44,536 nucleotides of DNA from NCBI GenBank assembly GCA_006226755.1, contig SBGE01000071.1, forward strand, positions 1 through 44,536. The letters run 5' to 3'. The notes beneath the pieces are model-generated. The model worked only from the letters and a program-made list of their open reading frames with translations. It ran no database searches and was not told the DNA's origin. The position numbers were made by a program, and so were the translations under genes. Position 1 is the first letter of the stretch; every line of letters begins with the position of its first letter. This DNA is from Deltaproteobacteria bacterium. GTDB lineage: Bacteria; Bdellovibrionota; Bacteriovoracia; Bacteriovoracales; Bacteriovoracaceae. Of the stretch, positions 7,723 to 15,464 are shown piece by piece.

Positions 7723-9065
7723 TTCAAACTATCTAAGAGTAACGTTGGATTAATACTGAAAAGTATTAGTCCCAATAATACTATTGCACTGTATAATTGT
7801 AACCCAATTGTATTTTTCAACACAGTGTAATTATTGGGGAGGGGGGAAGTTCCAATCTTGAAAAATTTGATAATTTGAATACCGAAAATGATAGTTAAAC
7901 ATGAAGCAAGTAAGTCAGGTATATTTTTCTGTAGCACCAATGACTTCATGATCAGGATCTTAACTTCGTAACCAGGAAAAGAAGGAATACCCAACATAAT
8001 CCCTAGGGTAAACAAGGCCCAGATAACTGGTAAAGGCTTCGCTGGATAGTGAATCTCTTCTGAGTTCTGATTCAGATATTTTGAGGTATGAGATAAAAAA
8101 AGTACAAGTCCGGCACCACTGATAATGATGTAAACAAATGAAATCTCTCTAATTTGAATACTGTTATCAATTGAGAATACAAAGGCCAGAAATCCCATTA
8201 AGACAACATAGAGATAACTGACAGAATCAAAAAAATTCTTGGCCCACGTACTAATAAGCCCTGCGTAAATAATAGTCGCAATCCCCAATATCCTAAATAT
8301 AAAAACCAGATATTCCATATGAAGCTTATTCATGTGTATTTGTAGCACTGAATAGATTTTGAAAGAGGCGAAGAGTAATCCCCCCTTAAGTAAGATCAGT
8401 CCAAATGAACACATATCAAGCTTGGTGGTTCTAATAATATCTGTGTCATTACTATGAAATGGAAAGATACCAAATCTCGAAAAGAAGTAACTTATAAACA
8501 TGACACCCGAGAGCGAAAATAGGTTAACTGACTGTATTTGAATATTTTCAAGGGACATAGACCCCGTCGCCAAGTAGAAAAAAAGAATAAAGAGTAAAAA
8601 GAAACCATTATAGAATTCATTCTTCATGAATATTCGAAGGGCATTCAAACTGACTTTTCCACCTTTATCCATCGCCATCGCACCAAGGAACGAATACGTC
8701 GCTAATTGTGCAGCCAGAATAAAAATCAACAGAGAGTTTGAGGCAATCGATATAATAATTCCCAAAACCATCAAACAAGATAAAATCGCCTTAAAAAAGC
8801 TTTGCCTTGTATCAGGCAGTAAAAAGAACGAAGTTATCTGAATTGCAATGAGAAGGGATGATACATTTAGATCGACCTTGTTCAGCACCAACATATTGGC
8901 GATATTCAATTCATCCAAGTGAAAGATCTTATAAAGCAATATTAACTGCAAAGCTCCGAGAAGGAGCTTAGATATTCCCCAATGTCCAAACCTAGAAACA
9001 CCAAACAATGAAACTGCAAAAAACAAAGACATATATATCGTCAGAAAGCTGAGCATATCTATCAT
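7719..9065 (-). CDS. Divergent NuoN-like membrane protein (N')
   Basis: A 448-residue polytopic membrane protein that aligns by eye with the NuoN encoded at 13985-15454. N110-S-L-L matches NNLL before TM5, R197-x4-PFH matches K224-x4-PFH of TM7, and GIPSFPGYEVK matches the GMPPLSGFVAK of TM12. The TM5 glutamate is replaced by Q120, the TM7 lysine by R197, and the TM8 lysine has no counterpart; the TM12 lysine is kept. This indicates an antiporter-type subunit with a damaged or altered proton path. It is last of seven nuo-like genes in canonical order; ATGA overlaps link it to the genes on both sides. Too divergent to be given the nuoN symbol safely. Confidence 0.78.
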   Translation of the reverse strand: MIDMLSFLTIYMSLFFAVSLFGVSRFGHWGISKLLLGALQLILLYKIFHLDELNIANMLVLNKVDLNVSSLLIAIQITSFFLLPDTRQSFFKAILSCLMVLGIIISIASNSLLIFILAAQLATYSFLGAMAMDKGGKVSLNALRIFMKNEFYNGFFLLFILFFYLATGSMSLENIQIQSVNLFSLSGVMFISYFFSRFGIFPFHSNDTDIIRTTKLDMCSFGLILLKGGLLFASFKIYSVLQIHMNKLHMEYLVFIFRILGIATIIYAGLISTWAKNFFDSVSYLYVVLMGFLAFVFSIDNSIQIREISFVYIIISGAGLVLFLSHTSKYLNQNSEEIHYPAKPLPVIWALFTLGIMLGIPSFPGYEVKILIMKSLVLQKNIPDLLASCLTIIFGIQIIKFFKIGTSPLPNNYTVLKNTIGLQLYSAIVLLGLILFSINPTLLLDSLK

Positions 9066-10225
9066 GACAATGCTCCTTCTTTTCTCTCAAACATACCCGC
9101 AGGAATTAGACTCAACATAACGACAACGGCCATGCTGGCAACGATACCATTCAATGTATCAGCCACATATATTTGCTTAACATTTGTAATCAGTTCCTTT
9201 TGTAAGGGTAACAAAGGAATTGGGCCAATCAGAACAATTACCAAAAACCATTTGATTTTTTCAACAAGGCTGTTTTGATGATCAACTTTATTCAACAGCT
9301 CCCAAACAAAATAGAAAACATACAATTGAATAAAGGGAAGAAGACCCGCTGACTCGCTTGTTTTGACAACCATTGCCAGAATTAAAAACATATACTTCAA
9401 CTGTGACAATCTCATGAATCGGCTGGTCAGCGTTCTATTCAAAATGAAGTATAGAACGGAAGCGAAAATAACGAAGGCCAAGAAGGCAAAGTTTTGGAAA
9501 TAAACATCATTCCACCCAAGCCCAATCACAAAGTCATGCACTACTGCGACAAGTACAATCGTTGAGAAAAACTGTTCAACTTCTCCAGCTGTATTATCTT
9601 TCTTATTAAAAGATGGGATAAAGAACTCTCTCAATATTCCTAGTCTGAATATTAAATAGACAAACAATGTTCCATTGAACATCGCTCTATGGACCTCAAT
9701 ATCTTCAGTTAATCTCATCACCAGCATCAACAGGGTGCTCCCGAGACAAAATGAATTCAAGATAAGCGTAAAACGCTTTTGTGCCTCAAATCTCTTAGTG
9801 AAATAGCTAGTTGAGTTTATTAGTATCAAAAGCTCCAAAATGATGATCTTTACAAAGATATCTTCAACAAGGAATGCCAATAGCAAAAATAAGTTCAACA
9901 ATGGATAGGTAATCGACTTGGTTTTACTCTTAATCGAGTACCCTGAAACGGTCCAGCAACCCAAGAGATATGAAAAAGTAGCCAATACTAGATTAAAGTA
10001 ACTGACGTGTATCTTGAAAGGTATATTAAGCAAGCCACCAAGGTACAGTTCTTTTGTCACTAAATCTGCGTTCAATGGTATGGAAAAAAACAAAATAGCA
10101 GAGTTCACAATGCCAATGACAACGGAAAGCCAGTCTTTCGAAAATCTATTTTCAAAATAGGAATAGAGAAGGCCATTAAGCACAGCGAGTATTGAAGAAA
10201 TTATAATAATCGTAAATGCACTCAT
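9062..10225 (-). CDS. Divergent NuoM-like membrane protein (M')
   Basis: A 387-residue hydrophobic protein, much shorter than the 515-residue NuoM upstream. The best match to NuoM is gapless around TM5: D-I-F-x6-E131 corresponds to D-F-F-x6-E144, so the key TM5 glutamate is kept. A later GPIPLLPLQKE corresponds to GLPGLSGFISE, so the TM12 glutamate is probably kept too. The FHTWLP segment after TM7 is not conserved (a YLIFRLGILRE segment is in its place). The gene overlaps both neighbours by ATGA. Family assignment rests on gene order and these two local matches; on its own the sequence would be an unknown membrane protein. Confidence 0.66.
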   Translation of the reverse strand: MSAFTIIIISSILAVLNGLLYSYFENRFSKDWLSVVIGIVNSAILFFSIPLNADLVTKELYLGGLLNIPFKIHVSYFNLVLATFSYLLGCWTVSGYSIKSKTKSITYPLLNLFLLLAFLVEDIFVKIIILELLILINSTSYFTKRFEAQKRFTLILNSFCLGSTLLMLVMRLTEDIEVHRAMFNGTLFVYLIFRLGILREFFIPSFNKKDNTAGEVEQFFSTIVLVAVVHDFVIGLGWNDVYFQNFAFLAFVIFASVLYFILNRTLTSRFMRLSQLKYMFLILAMVVKTSESAGLLPFIQLYVFYFVWELLNKVDHQNSLVEKIKWFLVIVLIGPIPLLPLQKELITNVKQIYVADTLNGIVASMAVVVMLSLIPAGMFERKEGALS

Positions 10226-11838
10226 AACAATTTCCTCAAATAGAAAATTAATACAAATGCCGTGACAATAATTGTATATAGAAGGTTAGAATTTATCCCC
10301 TTCGGCCGCATTCTGCCGAGATATGCCCCCAAGGTTCCAATTGCCTCAAATGCAAATACCGTTGGACTAAACAGCACACCTCTTAAGATAAGCTCGCTTC
10401 TGTTTCTGACATTTACACTGATAAGATGTGACTTGACCGCCATTCCCTCTTCAAAAAATGGAAGTCTTCCAATAATAAATCCTTGAATTTTCAATTTGTA
10501 TCTATCAACAACCTCATCAAATTGAGAAAGCTTGGCTTGCTTCCAATAAACCCAAGCAAAAACCAACAGAGGAATCAAAATGGATGACATGAATATCAAA
10601 TTCTTAGTTCTCCATGGGGTTTGCGCCTGAAAAACAGACCCTTTTTCTAACACAACCAAAAACTTAAATGCATTCGATTCAGAAAAAATATCTGGTAACG
10701 TCGCATAGTACATAAAACTTGTAATCAAAACCGTTAGCAATAGATCGATTACATCACCTGCTTCATTATCCTCGACAATGGGATCCTTCTTTACTGTCTT
10801 AAAAGCTTTTTCAAGTCCATAATAAATCACAATCAAAATTGCGAAGAACGGAATAATCAGATTCAATGCTTTGATCGGTGAAGATCCTATTTCGTTTAGT
10901 AACATGTTTAAAGACCAGCCCCCCGGGGTAAAAGGGGACAAGCCAAGACAAAATAGAATTATCAAGACATTTATTTTATTCACTGATGTAAATTCAACTT
11001 TTGATTCATCTTCAACCAGAAGAAAATACCAGAACAATGGTATCAGCAAAGCTACATTTGATATGATTCCAAATTGAAAAAATGACGGTATCAAAATTAA
11101 TGAGATAGAAGGAACAAGCCCAAAAACTCCTGGGCGTTTTCTCATCACAATTTCATAAATCAATAAGAGAGCCCCGAGTATGGAAAATGCTATTAACCCC
11201 TCCATGAAAACTCTATCACGTCCGATTGACTCCAAAAACGGAACGCAACCCACAAGTGCCCACATGAACGATGGGAACATCGAGAAACTCTCTTCCTGGT
11301 GGTCATAGTTGAATCTCAACAATACAGAAAAAGTCAAAAGGGTAAGCAGTATGCCATCGACGGTTGAAAAGAATGGAATTTCGAGTACGTGGATAATTAA
11401 AAGAATACTAAGCAACAGATAAATTATTCTTACCGCCGCTTTGTTCTTTTCTTGAGACTTTGGTAAAAAACTTACAATCAATCCAATCAGCAGAATGAAA
11501 GTTGTAAAGTTTGATACAAAAAACAACAACCCTGCAAACACGCCAGAAAGTTGATAGGGTTGATTTTCCTGATTAATGCCCTTGGTGGTTAATAAGATCC
11601 ACATTGTAAAAAATAGCATTCGCGAACTACTACTTTCAAATACGATCAAGTCGGGAATCAGACTGTATTGAAACTTGCCATAAACATTAAAAACCAACAA
11701 TCCCAATGATGTAGCAAAAAGGAGCTTAGTTGACACAAGAAGCCAGCTTTTATTGGCTAAATAAAACGTCATGCCCTTCTTGTTACAAACAAGAATCATG
11801 AAGAGATAGAATAGAGAGATAATTACCAACGCCGTCAT
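10222..11838 (-). CDS. Divergent NuoL-like membrane protein (L')
   Basis: A 538-residue polytopic protein in the NuoL position, against 723 residues for the NuoL upstream. Weak matches to NuoL are seen near TM5 (SNFTTF for DNLLSV, with Gly where NuoL has E154), at LGLSPFTPGG for the AGFPLFSGF of TM12, and at the C-terminus, where a G-x-x-x-R...G...Y pattern precedes a last hydrophobic helix ending LRKLL, as NuoL ends in WKLV. The NuoL C-terminal amphipathic HL helix is probably represented by residues about 420-500. The TM7 lysine and TM8 histidine motifs (KSAQFP, LIHAATM) are not recognisable. ATGA overlaps on both sides. Assignment depends strongly on context. Confidence 0.62.
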   Translation of the reverse strand: MTALVIISLFYLFMILVCNKKGMTFYLANKSWLLVSTKLLFATSLGLLVFNVYGKFQYSLIPDLIVFESSSSRMLFFTMWILLTTKGINQENQPYQLSGVFAGLLFFVSNFTTFILLIGLIVSFLPKSQEKNKAAVRIIYLLLSILLIIHVLEIPFFSTVDGILLTLLTFSVLLRFNYDHQEESFSMFPSFMWALVGCVPFLESIGRDRVFMEGLIAFSILGALLLIYEIVMRKRPGVFGLVPSISLILIPSFFQFGIISNVALLIPLFWYFLLVEDESKVEFTSVNKINVLIILFCLGLSPFTPGGWSLNMLLNEIGSSPIKALNLIIPFFAILIVIYYGLEKAFKTVKKDPIVEDNEAGDVIDLLLTVLITSFMYYATLPDIFSESNAFKFLVVLEKGSVFQAQTPWRTKNLIFMSSILIPLLVFAWVYWKQAKLSQFDEVVDRYKLKIQGFIIGRLPFFEEGMAVKSHLISVNVRNRSELILRGVLFSPTVFAFEAIGTLGAYLGRMRPKGINSNLLYTIIVTAFVLIFYLRKLL

Positions 11839-12146
11839 TGCACTTTTATTTTCATCTCATCAGTTATTAATGTTTTCTTCTCTTTATAGAACCGCATTGC
11901 AAGAAGCACTCCGACAATGATTTGAAATAAACTGTACATCACAAGAACCGAAGGCGAAGCAATTCCACTGATTTTAACCCCTTGTTTTTGAGAAAAGAGA
12001 AGCATTAGTGAAATAGATATCGTCATCACGTTCAAGCAAAGTATAGACGTGAGAATATTTCTTCTAAGCAACACTCCCGCCATCGCCATGAAAAAGAGTA
12101 CCAATAATGGATAGATCTCTTTTTCAATCATTTCTAAACATCCCAA
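11835..12146 (-). CDS. Divergent NuoK-like protein (K')
   Basis: A three-helix membrane protein of 103 residues aligning without gaps to NuoK at 19224-19529: RRNILTSILCLN against RKNIIAILLGIE, and QIIVGVLLAMRFY against EAAVGLAIVIRFF. The two membrane glutamates required for proton transfer in NuoK (E36 and E73 in the upstream copy) are N39 and Q75 here. The frame can start at residue 1, overlapping J' by 23 bases, or at Met6 (12131), overlapping by 8; the sequence does not decide. MnhC/MrpC-type antiporter subunits are relatives, but the A-H-J-K-L-M-N order points to complex I. Confidence 0.8.
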   Translation of the reverse strand: MGCLEMIEKEIYPLLVLFFMAMAGVLLRRNILTSILCLNVMTISISLMLLFSQKQGVKISGIASPSVLVMYSLFQIIVGVLLAMRFYKEKKTLITDEMKIKVQ

Positions 12147-12585
12147 TCAACATCACAACACCCATAAAAACCAGCATTCCTGTTACGAAAACCAATGAAC
12201 TTTCAAAGGCCAAGTTGGTTTTTTTAACAATTTGAACCAATCTTTGATTTTTCTCTTCAGAATAAACAACTAGTCCAATTGCACCCAAAATAAATGCTGT
12301 GAACATCATCGTAATGACGGGGGTCATATTTCTCTTATAAACTTTTTGAAACTCCTTCTCGAGATCAACATTCATAAAAAGCTGCAACGTTATAATCAAG
12401 GATGTGATTATCATTACAAACAACACAACCGATGATTCAAGAATTTCACCCTGAATAAGATAGGCTACAAATATCACTAATCCAAAAGCTGCATAGACGA
12501 AACCGGCAAGCTGGGGGAGGCGAGTAAATACAACAATTCCACCGATAATCAAGAGAGTAATGGCTAGATAAAACATCAAACCCAT
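12124..12585 (-). CDS. Divergent NuoJ-like membrane protein (J')
   Basis: A 153-residue protein with about five membrane helices in the NuoJ position. The early TRLPQLAGFVYAAFGL segment corresponds to the NuoJ helix pair after the first hydrophobic segment. The TM3 region of NuoJ, which in the upstream copy reads VVYVGGVVILM and carries the glycine-rich pi-bulge, is replaced by VVLFVMIITSLI, so the Tyr and both glycines are gone. A strong AAGGAG ribosome binding site five bases before the ATG fixes the start, inside the end of H'. Assignment rests on position, length and helix pattern. Confidence 0.68.
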   Translation of the reverse strand: MGLMFYLAITLLIIGGIVVFTRLPQLAGFVYAAFGLVIFVAYLIQGEILESSVVLFVMIITSLIITLQLFMNVDLEKEFQKVYKRNMTPVITMMFTAFILGAIGLVVYSEEKNQRLVQIVKKTNLAFESSLVFVTGMLVFMGVVMLIGMFRND

Positions 12586-13625
12586 TGCATCTCCTTTGCG
12601 AGAAGGTATACATAACTTAACAATGTGTTAAAAATTATCAGTGGTGTCCAAAACTTCCACGCTTTATCCAACAGCTGATCAGATCTTAACTTGGGAATCA
12701 ACCATTTTATACTTGATGCCAGAGAGTGAACAAAGATGGCCTTAAATAAAATGCTAGCGACTTGGACGAGATAGAGTGTATTTGGAAAATTTTCAATTAT
12801 AAAAGAAGTCCCAGGTAACACATCGTATCCCCCGAGAAATAAGTGCGAAAATATGACAGCATGTGCAAATGTATGAACTCTTTCTGCAAGTGTTGTTAAC
12901 AGCAAGCTTAGTGAATTTGTATAGAAGCCCAAGTTAAATCTTGTTCCTGACAATTCAAAAGTGAACATGTTTTTCAAATAAAGTGATTTAACTGTAATGT
13001 AATAGAAATAAGCCAATGCCATGACTGGCTGTAAATAAAACCCATTCAAGTCTAATGAATTAAACAATACTTTATTTTGAACATTGTTAATCTGATGTAA
13101 ATCGGATGCCTGATAAGTAATAGAAAGATTCACCACAACTAGAATAAATATCAACTCTACTGAAAAAAACTGCATCACTTTTTTTAGATTCCCAAGAATT
13201 GATAGGTTGTTATTTATAGACCAGCCTACAAGAATATGTGTTAACACCCCGGCCTCAACTAGCGCCATAAATATATATAGTCCGTTTTCTCCTGTATAAA
13301 TCTCTGATCTAATAATTGTTCTATTTAATACCATAGGCTCACAGAAAGTGAGGGCGGCCAATGGTATGAAGCAAACACCCAGGTGGATTACTGGAAAGAA
13401 AATTGATTTTAATTTGCTCCCAGTCTCAATCCATGAAAACTCTTTTCCAATTGCATGAAAAAACGAAACAAAAAATTTTTTAAAGCCTCTATTCTGTGAT
13501 TTTGGAGTCCCTCCAGAATAGAGATTGACCATGATTCTTTCGAGATTCGTCACCAAATAAAGAGATGGTGCTAATATCACAAAGAGAAAGATAATTTTTG
13601 TGAAAAGGATCATGCTCTCATTCAT
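12576..13625 (-). CDS. Divergent NuoH-like membrane protein (H')
   Basis: A protein of about 349 residues that matches NuoH in several places: LERIMVNLYSGG for AERKISADIQMRQG, GWSINNNLSILGNL for GYSSNSKWSMLGGM, FELSGTRF for TEFTGMRF, SHLFLGGY for AALYLGGY, and IPKLRSDQLLDKAWKFWTP for LPRLRVDQLMTLCWKYLTP. Missing are the GPNRVG and QFLADGVK signatures and the acidic ETNRAPFDL...E...E loop that lines the quinone cavity. The start chosen is Met7 of the longest frame, 11 bases after a GGAGG; the longer form begins at 13643. Its 5' end overlaps the A' stop, its 3' end the J' start. This is the clearest family match in the second set. Confidence 0.82.
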   Translation of the reverse strand: MNESMILFTKIIFLFVILAPSLYLVTNLERIMVNLYSGGTPKSQNRGFKKFFVSFFHAIGKEFSWIETGSKLKSIFFPVIHLGVCFIPLAALTFCEPMVLNRTIIRSEIYTGENGLYIFMALVEAGVLTHILVGWSINNNLSILGNLKKVMQFFSVELIFILVVVNLSITYQASDLHQINNVQNKVLFNSLDLNGFYLQPVMALAYFYYITVKSLYLKNMFTFELSGTRFNLGFYTNSLSLLLTTLAERVHTFAHAVIFSHLFLGGYDVLPGTSFIIENFPNTLYLVQVASILFKAIFVHSLASSIKWLIPKLRSDQLLDKAWKFWTPLIIFNTLLSYVYLLAKEMQWV

Positions 13626-13968
13626 CAAGAGATATACCTCCACAAATTCTTGCTAAAAAATATGAAATCAAGATTGTTATAACAATCCAAATGCTCATGA
13701 GGTAATACGGCCAGTTTTCTTTACCAAACTCAACTTTAGGAGTGAGCATAATCAACAAAAAGCCGGCGATGGAAAAAAGTCCGAATATTATGGAGAGAGA
13801 AAAGTAATTGTTTTTGTGACGATTGGTTTTTCTAACATAAGATTGGAGTCCACTTTCAAGGGACTCCAGTTTTCTTTTCGTTATCTTTTTCGAATTGATA
13901 TAAAGGGCAATCAGTATTGGTAAACCCAAACAGAGAGCCAGAAATACCAAAAAGTGATGAAGCTCCAT
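13618..13968 (-). CDS. Divergent NuoA-like protein (A')
   Basis: A three-helix membrane protein of 116 residues aligning with NuoA at 21294-21743. The loop motif YECG is LESG (Ser39 in place of the Cys), and the second helix FIIFDVEGA is FGLFSIAGF, so the Asp and Glu of the FDxE motif are Ser66 and Ala68. The loop between is shortened and basic. An AAGGA four bases before the ATG supports the start. It follows nuoN by only 16 bases with no terminator, so the second set is probably co-transcribed with the first. Confidence 0.78.
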   Translation of the reverse strand: MELHHFLVFLALCLGLPILIALYINSKKITKRKLESLESGLQSYVRKTNRHKNNYFSLSIIFGLFSIAGFLLIMLTPKVEFGKENWPYYLMSIWIVITILISYFLARICGGISLDE

Positions 13969-13984
13969 CTAGTCCTTTGTGCTG

Positions 13985-15454
13985 TTATGGCCCAAGGAAA
14001 ATTGAAGCCCCCTCAGTAAGTCTCATGATTCCACTCCAGAACAGACCAAGTGCCAGCACTGGAACAGTCAAGACAAGAATAATACTCTGATTCATGACTC
14101 CAAAACCTATAATAGGCTCCATGGATTCTACGTCTTTCAAGACCATCAGCCTGATAATCTTCATATAATAGTATAGAGATACAACAGAGTTAAGAACAGC
14201 AATCAACGCTAACATGTAATGCTTTTCTGAAAGAAGAGCACCAAGAATGTTAAATTTGGCTACAAAACCACTTAGTGGTGGCATACCGGCCAAAGAAAAC
14301 ATCACGACTGTCATCATAATTGCCATAAGCGGATATCTTTTAATTAAACCGCTGAATCTTTCAAAATGATCATTGCCATACTTATCCGCCACAAAACTTG
14401 TGACGTAGAAAGCCACCAGTGTCATAAACAAATATGTGATTGCATAAAAGAGAATGGATCTGGTTCCAAGCTCATTAATAACGACAACACCCATCATCAT
14501 CATCCCAGCATGGGAGATTGAACTGTAGGCCAGCATTCTTTTAACTGATCTTTGCCCAATGGCCGAAACGTTACCAACGGTCATAGTAAGTGCCGATATA
14601 ACGGACAGGGCCCCAACCCAAGTAACCTGCAGAGCACCTTCTTGTCCAAAGAAGGTCATTGTTACTCTAAGTAGAATTGCCAAGCCGGCAACCTTCGGAA
14701 CAATGCTGAAGAAAGTTGTAACAGGAAGTGGAGAACCCTCGTAAACATCTGGTGCCCACATATGAAATGGAACACAAGCGATTTTGTACCCAATTCCAGC
14801 AAAGAACATAATAAATGAAGGAAGTAGTACAGCTAGCTGTGCTGTCGATAGTCCATTCAATCCCGCAATAATGTCTGCAAACTGGATTGACCCAAATACA
14901 CCAAAGATGTGACTCATACCAAAAAGCATAATACCTGAAGAGATTCCACCATAAAGTGAGTACTTCAGTCCGGCCTCACTTGATCTTTCTTCATTCTTTT
15001 TAAATGAAGCAAGTGCATAGGAGAGAATCGAAAGTGTTTCAATACCAATGTAGACCATCAACAGGTTATTGGCAGAAGCTAGAATCATCCCACCAATCAT
15101 TACCCCAACCGCCATAATGGCGAATTCTGATTTTAGATTGTCATAAATATCTTTTGATTCCTTTGAAAGATAGATCGCTCCCATCGTTCCAAGAACCATC
15201 AACATCTTTGACAGGGTTGAAAATGGATCAATGGTCATTGATCCAGTAAATATCATGGTCGCTGGTTTGCTTAAGTCGGCAGCCAAATTTACAAAAACAA
15301 AAGTTAATCCAAAGAATGCCGCCAAGTAGAAGAAAGGCTTCTTCTTTTCTTCTCTATCATAACAAGCTTCAATGAAAATCAAGCCCACCATAATCACCAC
15401 AGACAAAAGCTCTGGTACATATCTGGAAATACTAGCTAAATAATTCAGTGCCAT
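13985..15454 (-). CDS. nuoN: NADH-quinone oxidoreductase subunit N
   Basis: An antiporter-like proton-pumping subunit of the complex I membrane arm, 489 aa. The key charged residues are present: E139 in TM5 (YIGIET), K224 in TM7 (GYKIACVPFH), K254 in TM8 (VPKVAG), and the TM12 lysine in SGFVAK. WAPDVYEG after TM7 is the family hallmark. It is the last gene of the canonical set; nuoM ends ten bases upstream and the divergent A' gene begins 16 bases downstream. Confidence 0.96.
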   Translation of the reverse strand: MALNYLASISRYVPELLSVVIMVGLIFIEACYDREEKKKPFFYLAAFFGLTFVFVNLAADLSKPATMIFTGSMTIDPFSTLSKMLMVLGTMGAIYLSKESKDIYDNLKSEFAIMAVGVMIGGMILASANNLLMVYIGIETLSILSYALASFKKNEERSSEAGLKYSLYGGISSGIMLFGMSHIFGVFGSIQFADIIAGLNGLSTAQLAVLLPSFIMFFAGIGYKIACVPFHMWAPDVYEGSPLPVTTFFSIVPKVAGLAILLRVTMTFFGQEGALQVTWVGALSVISALTMTVGNVSAIGQRSVKRMLAYSSISHAGMMMMGVVVINELGTRSILFYAITYLFMTLVAFYVTSFVADKYGNDHFERFSGLIKRYPLMAIMMTVVMFSLAGMPPLSGFVAKFNILGALLSEKHYMLALIAVLNSVVSLYYYMKIIRLMVLKDVESMEPIIGFGVMNQSIILVLTVPVLALGLFWSGIMRLTEGASIFLGP

Positions 15455-15464
15455 ACTTCAAACC

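Noticed and set aside
7719-13968. Reading the second nuo-like set as an Mrp antiporter or membrane hydrogenase cluster
   Set aside because: Presence of NuoA- and NuoH-like proteins and the exact A-H-J-K-L-M-N order fit complex I better; no hydrogenase or MrpE/F/G-type genes are present.
7719-13968. Reading the second set as decaying pseudogenes
   Set aside because: All seven frames are intact, tightly overlapped and have translation signals; losses are specific substitutions rather than frameshifts or stops.
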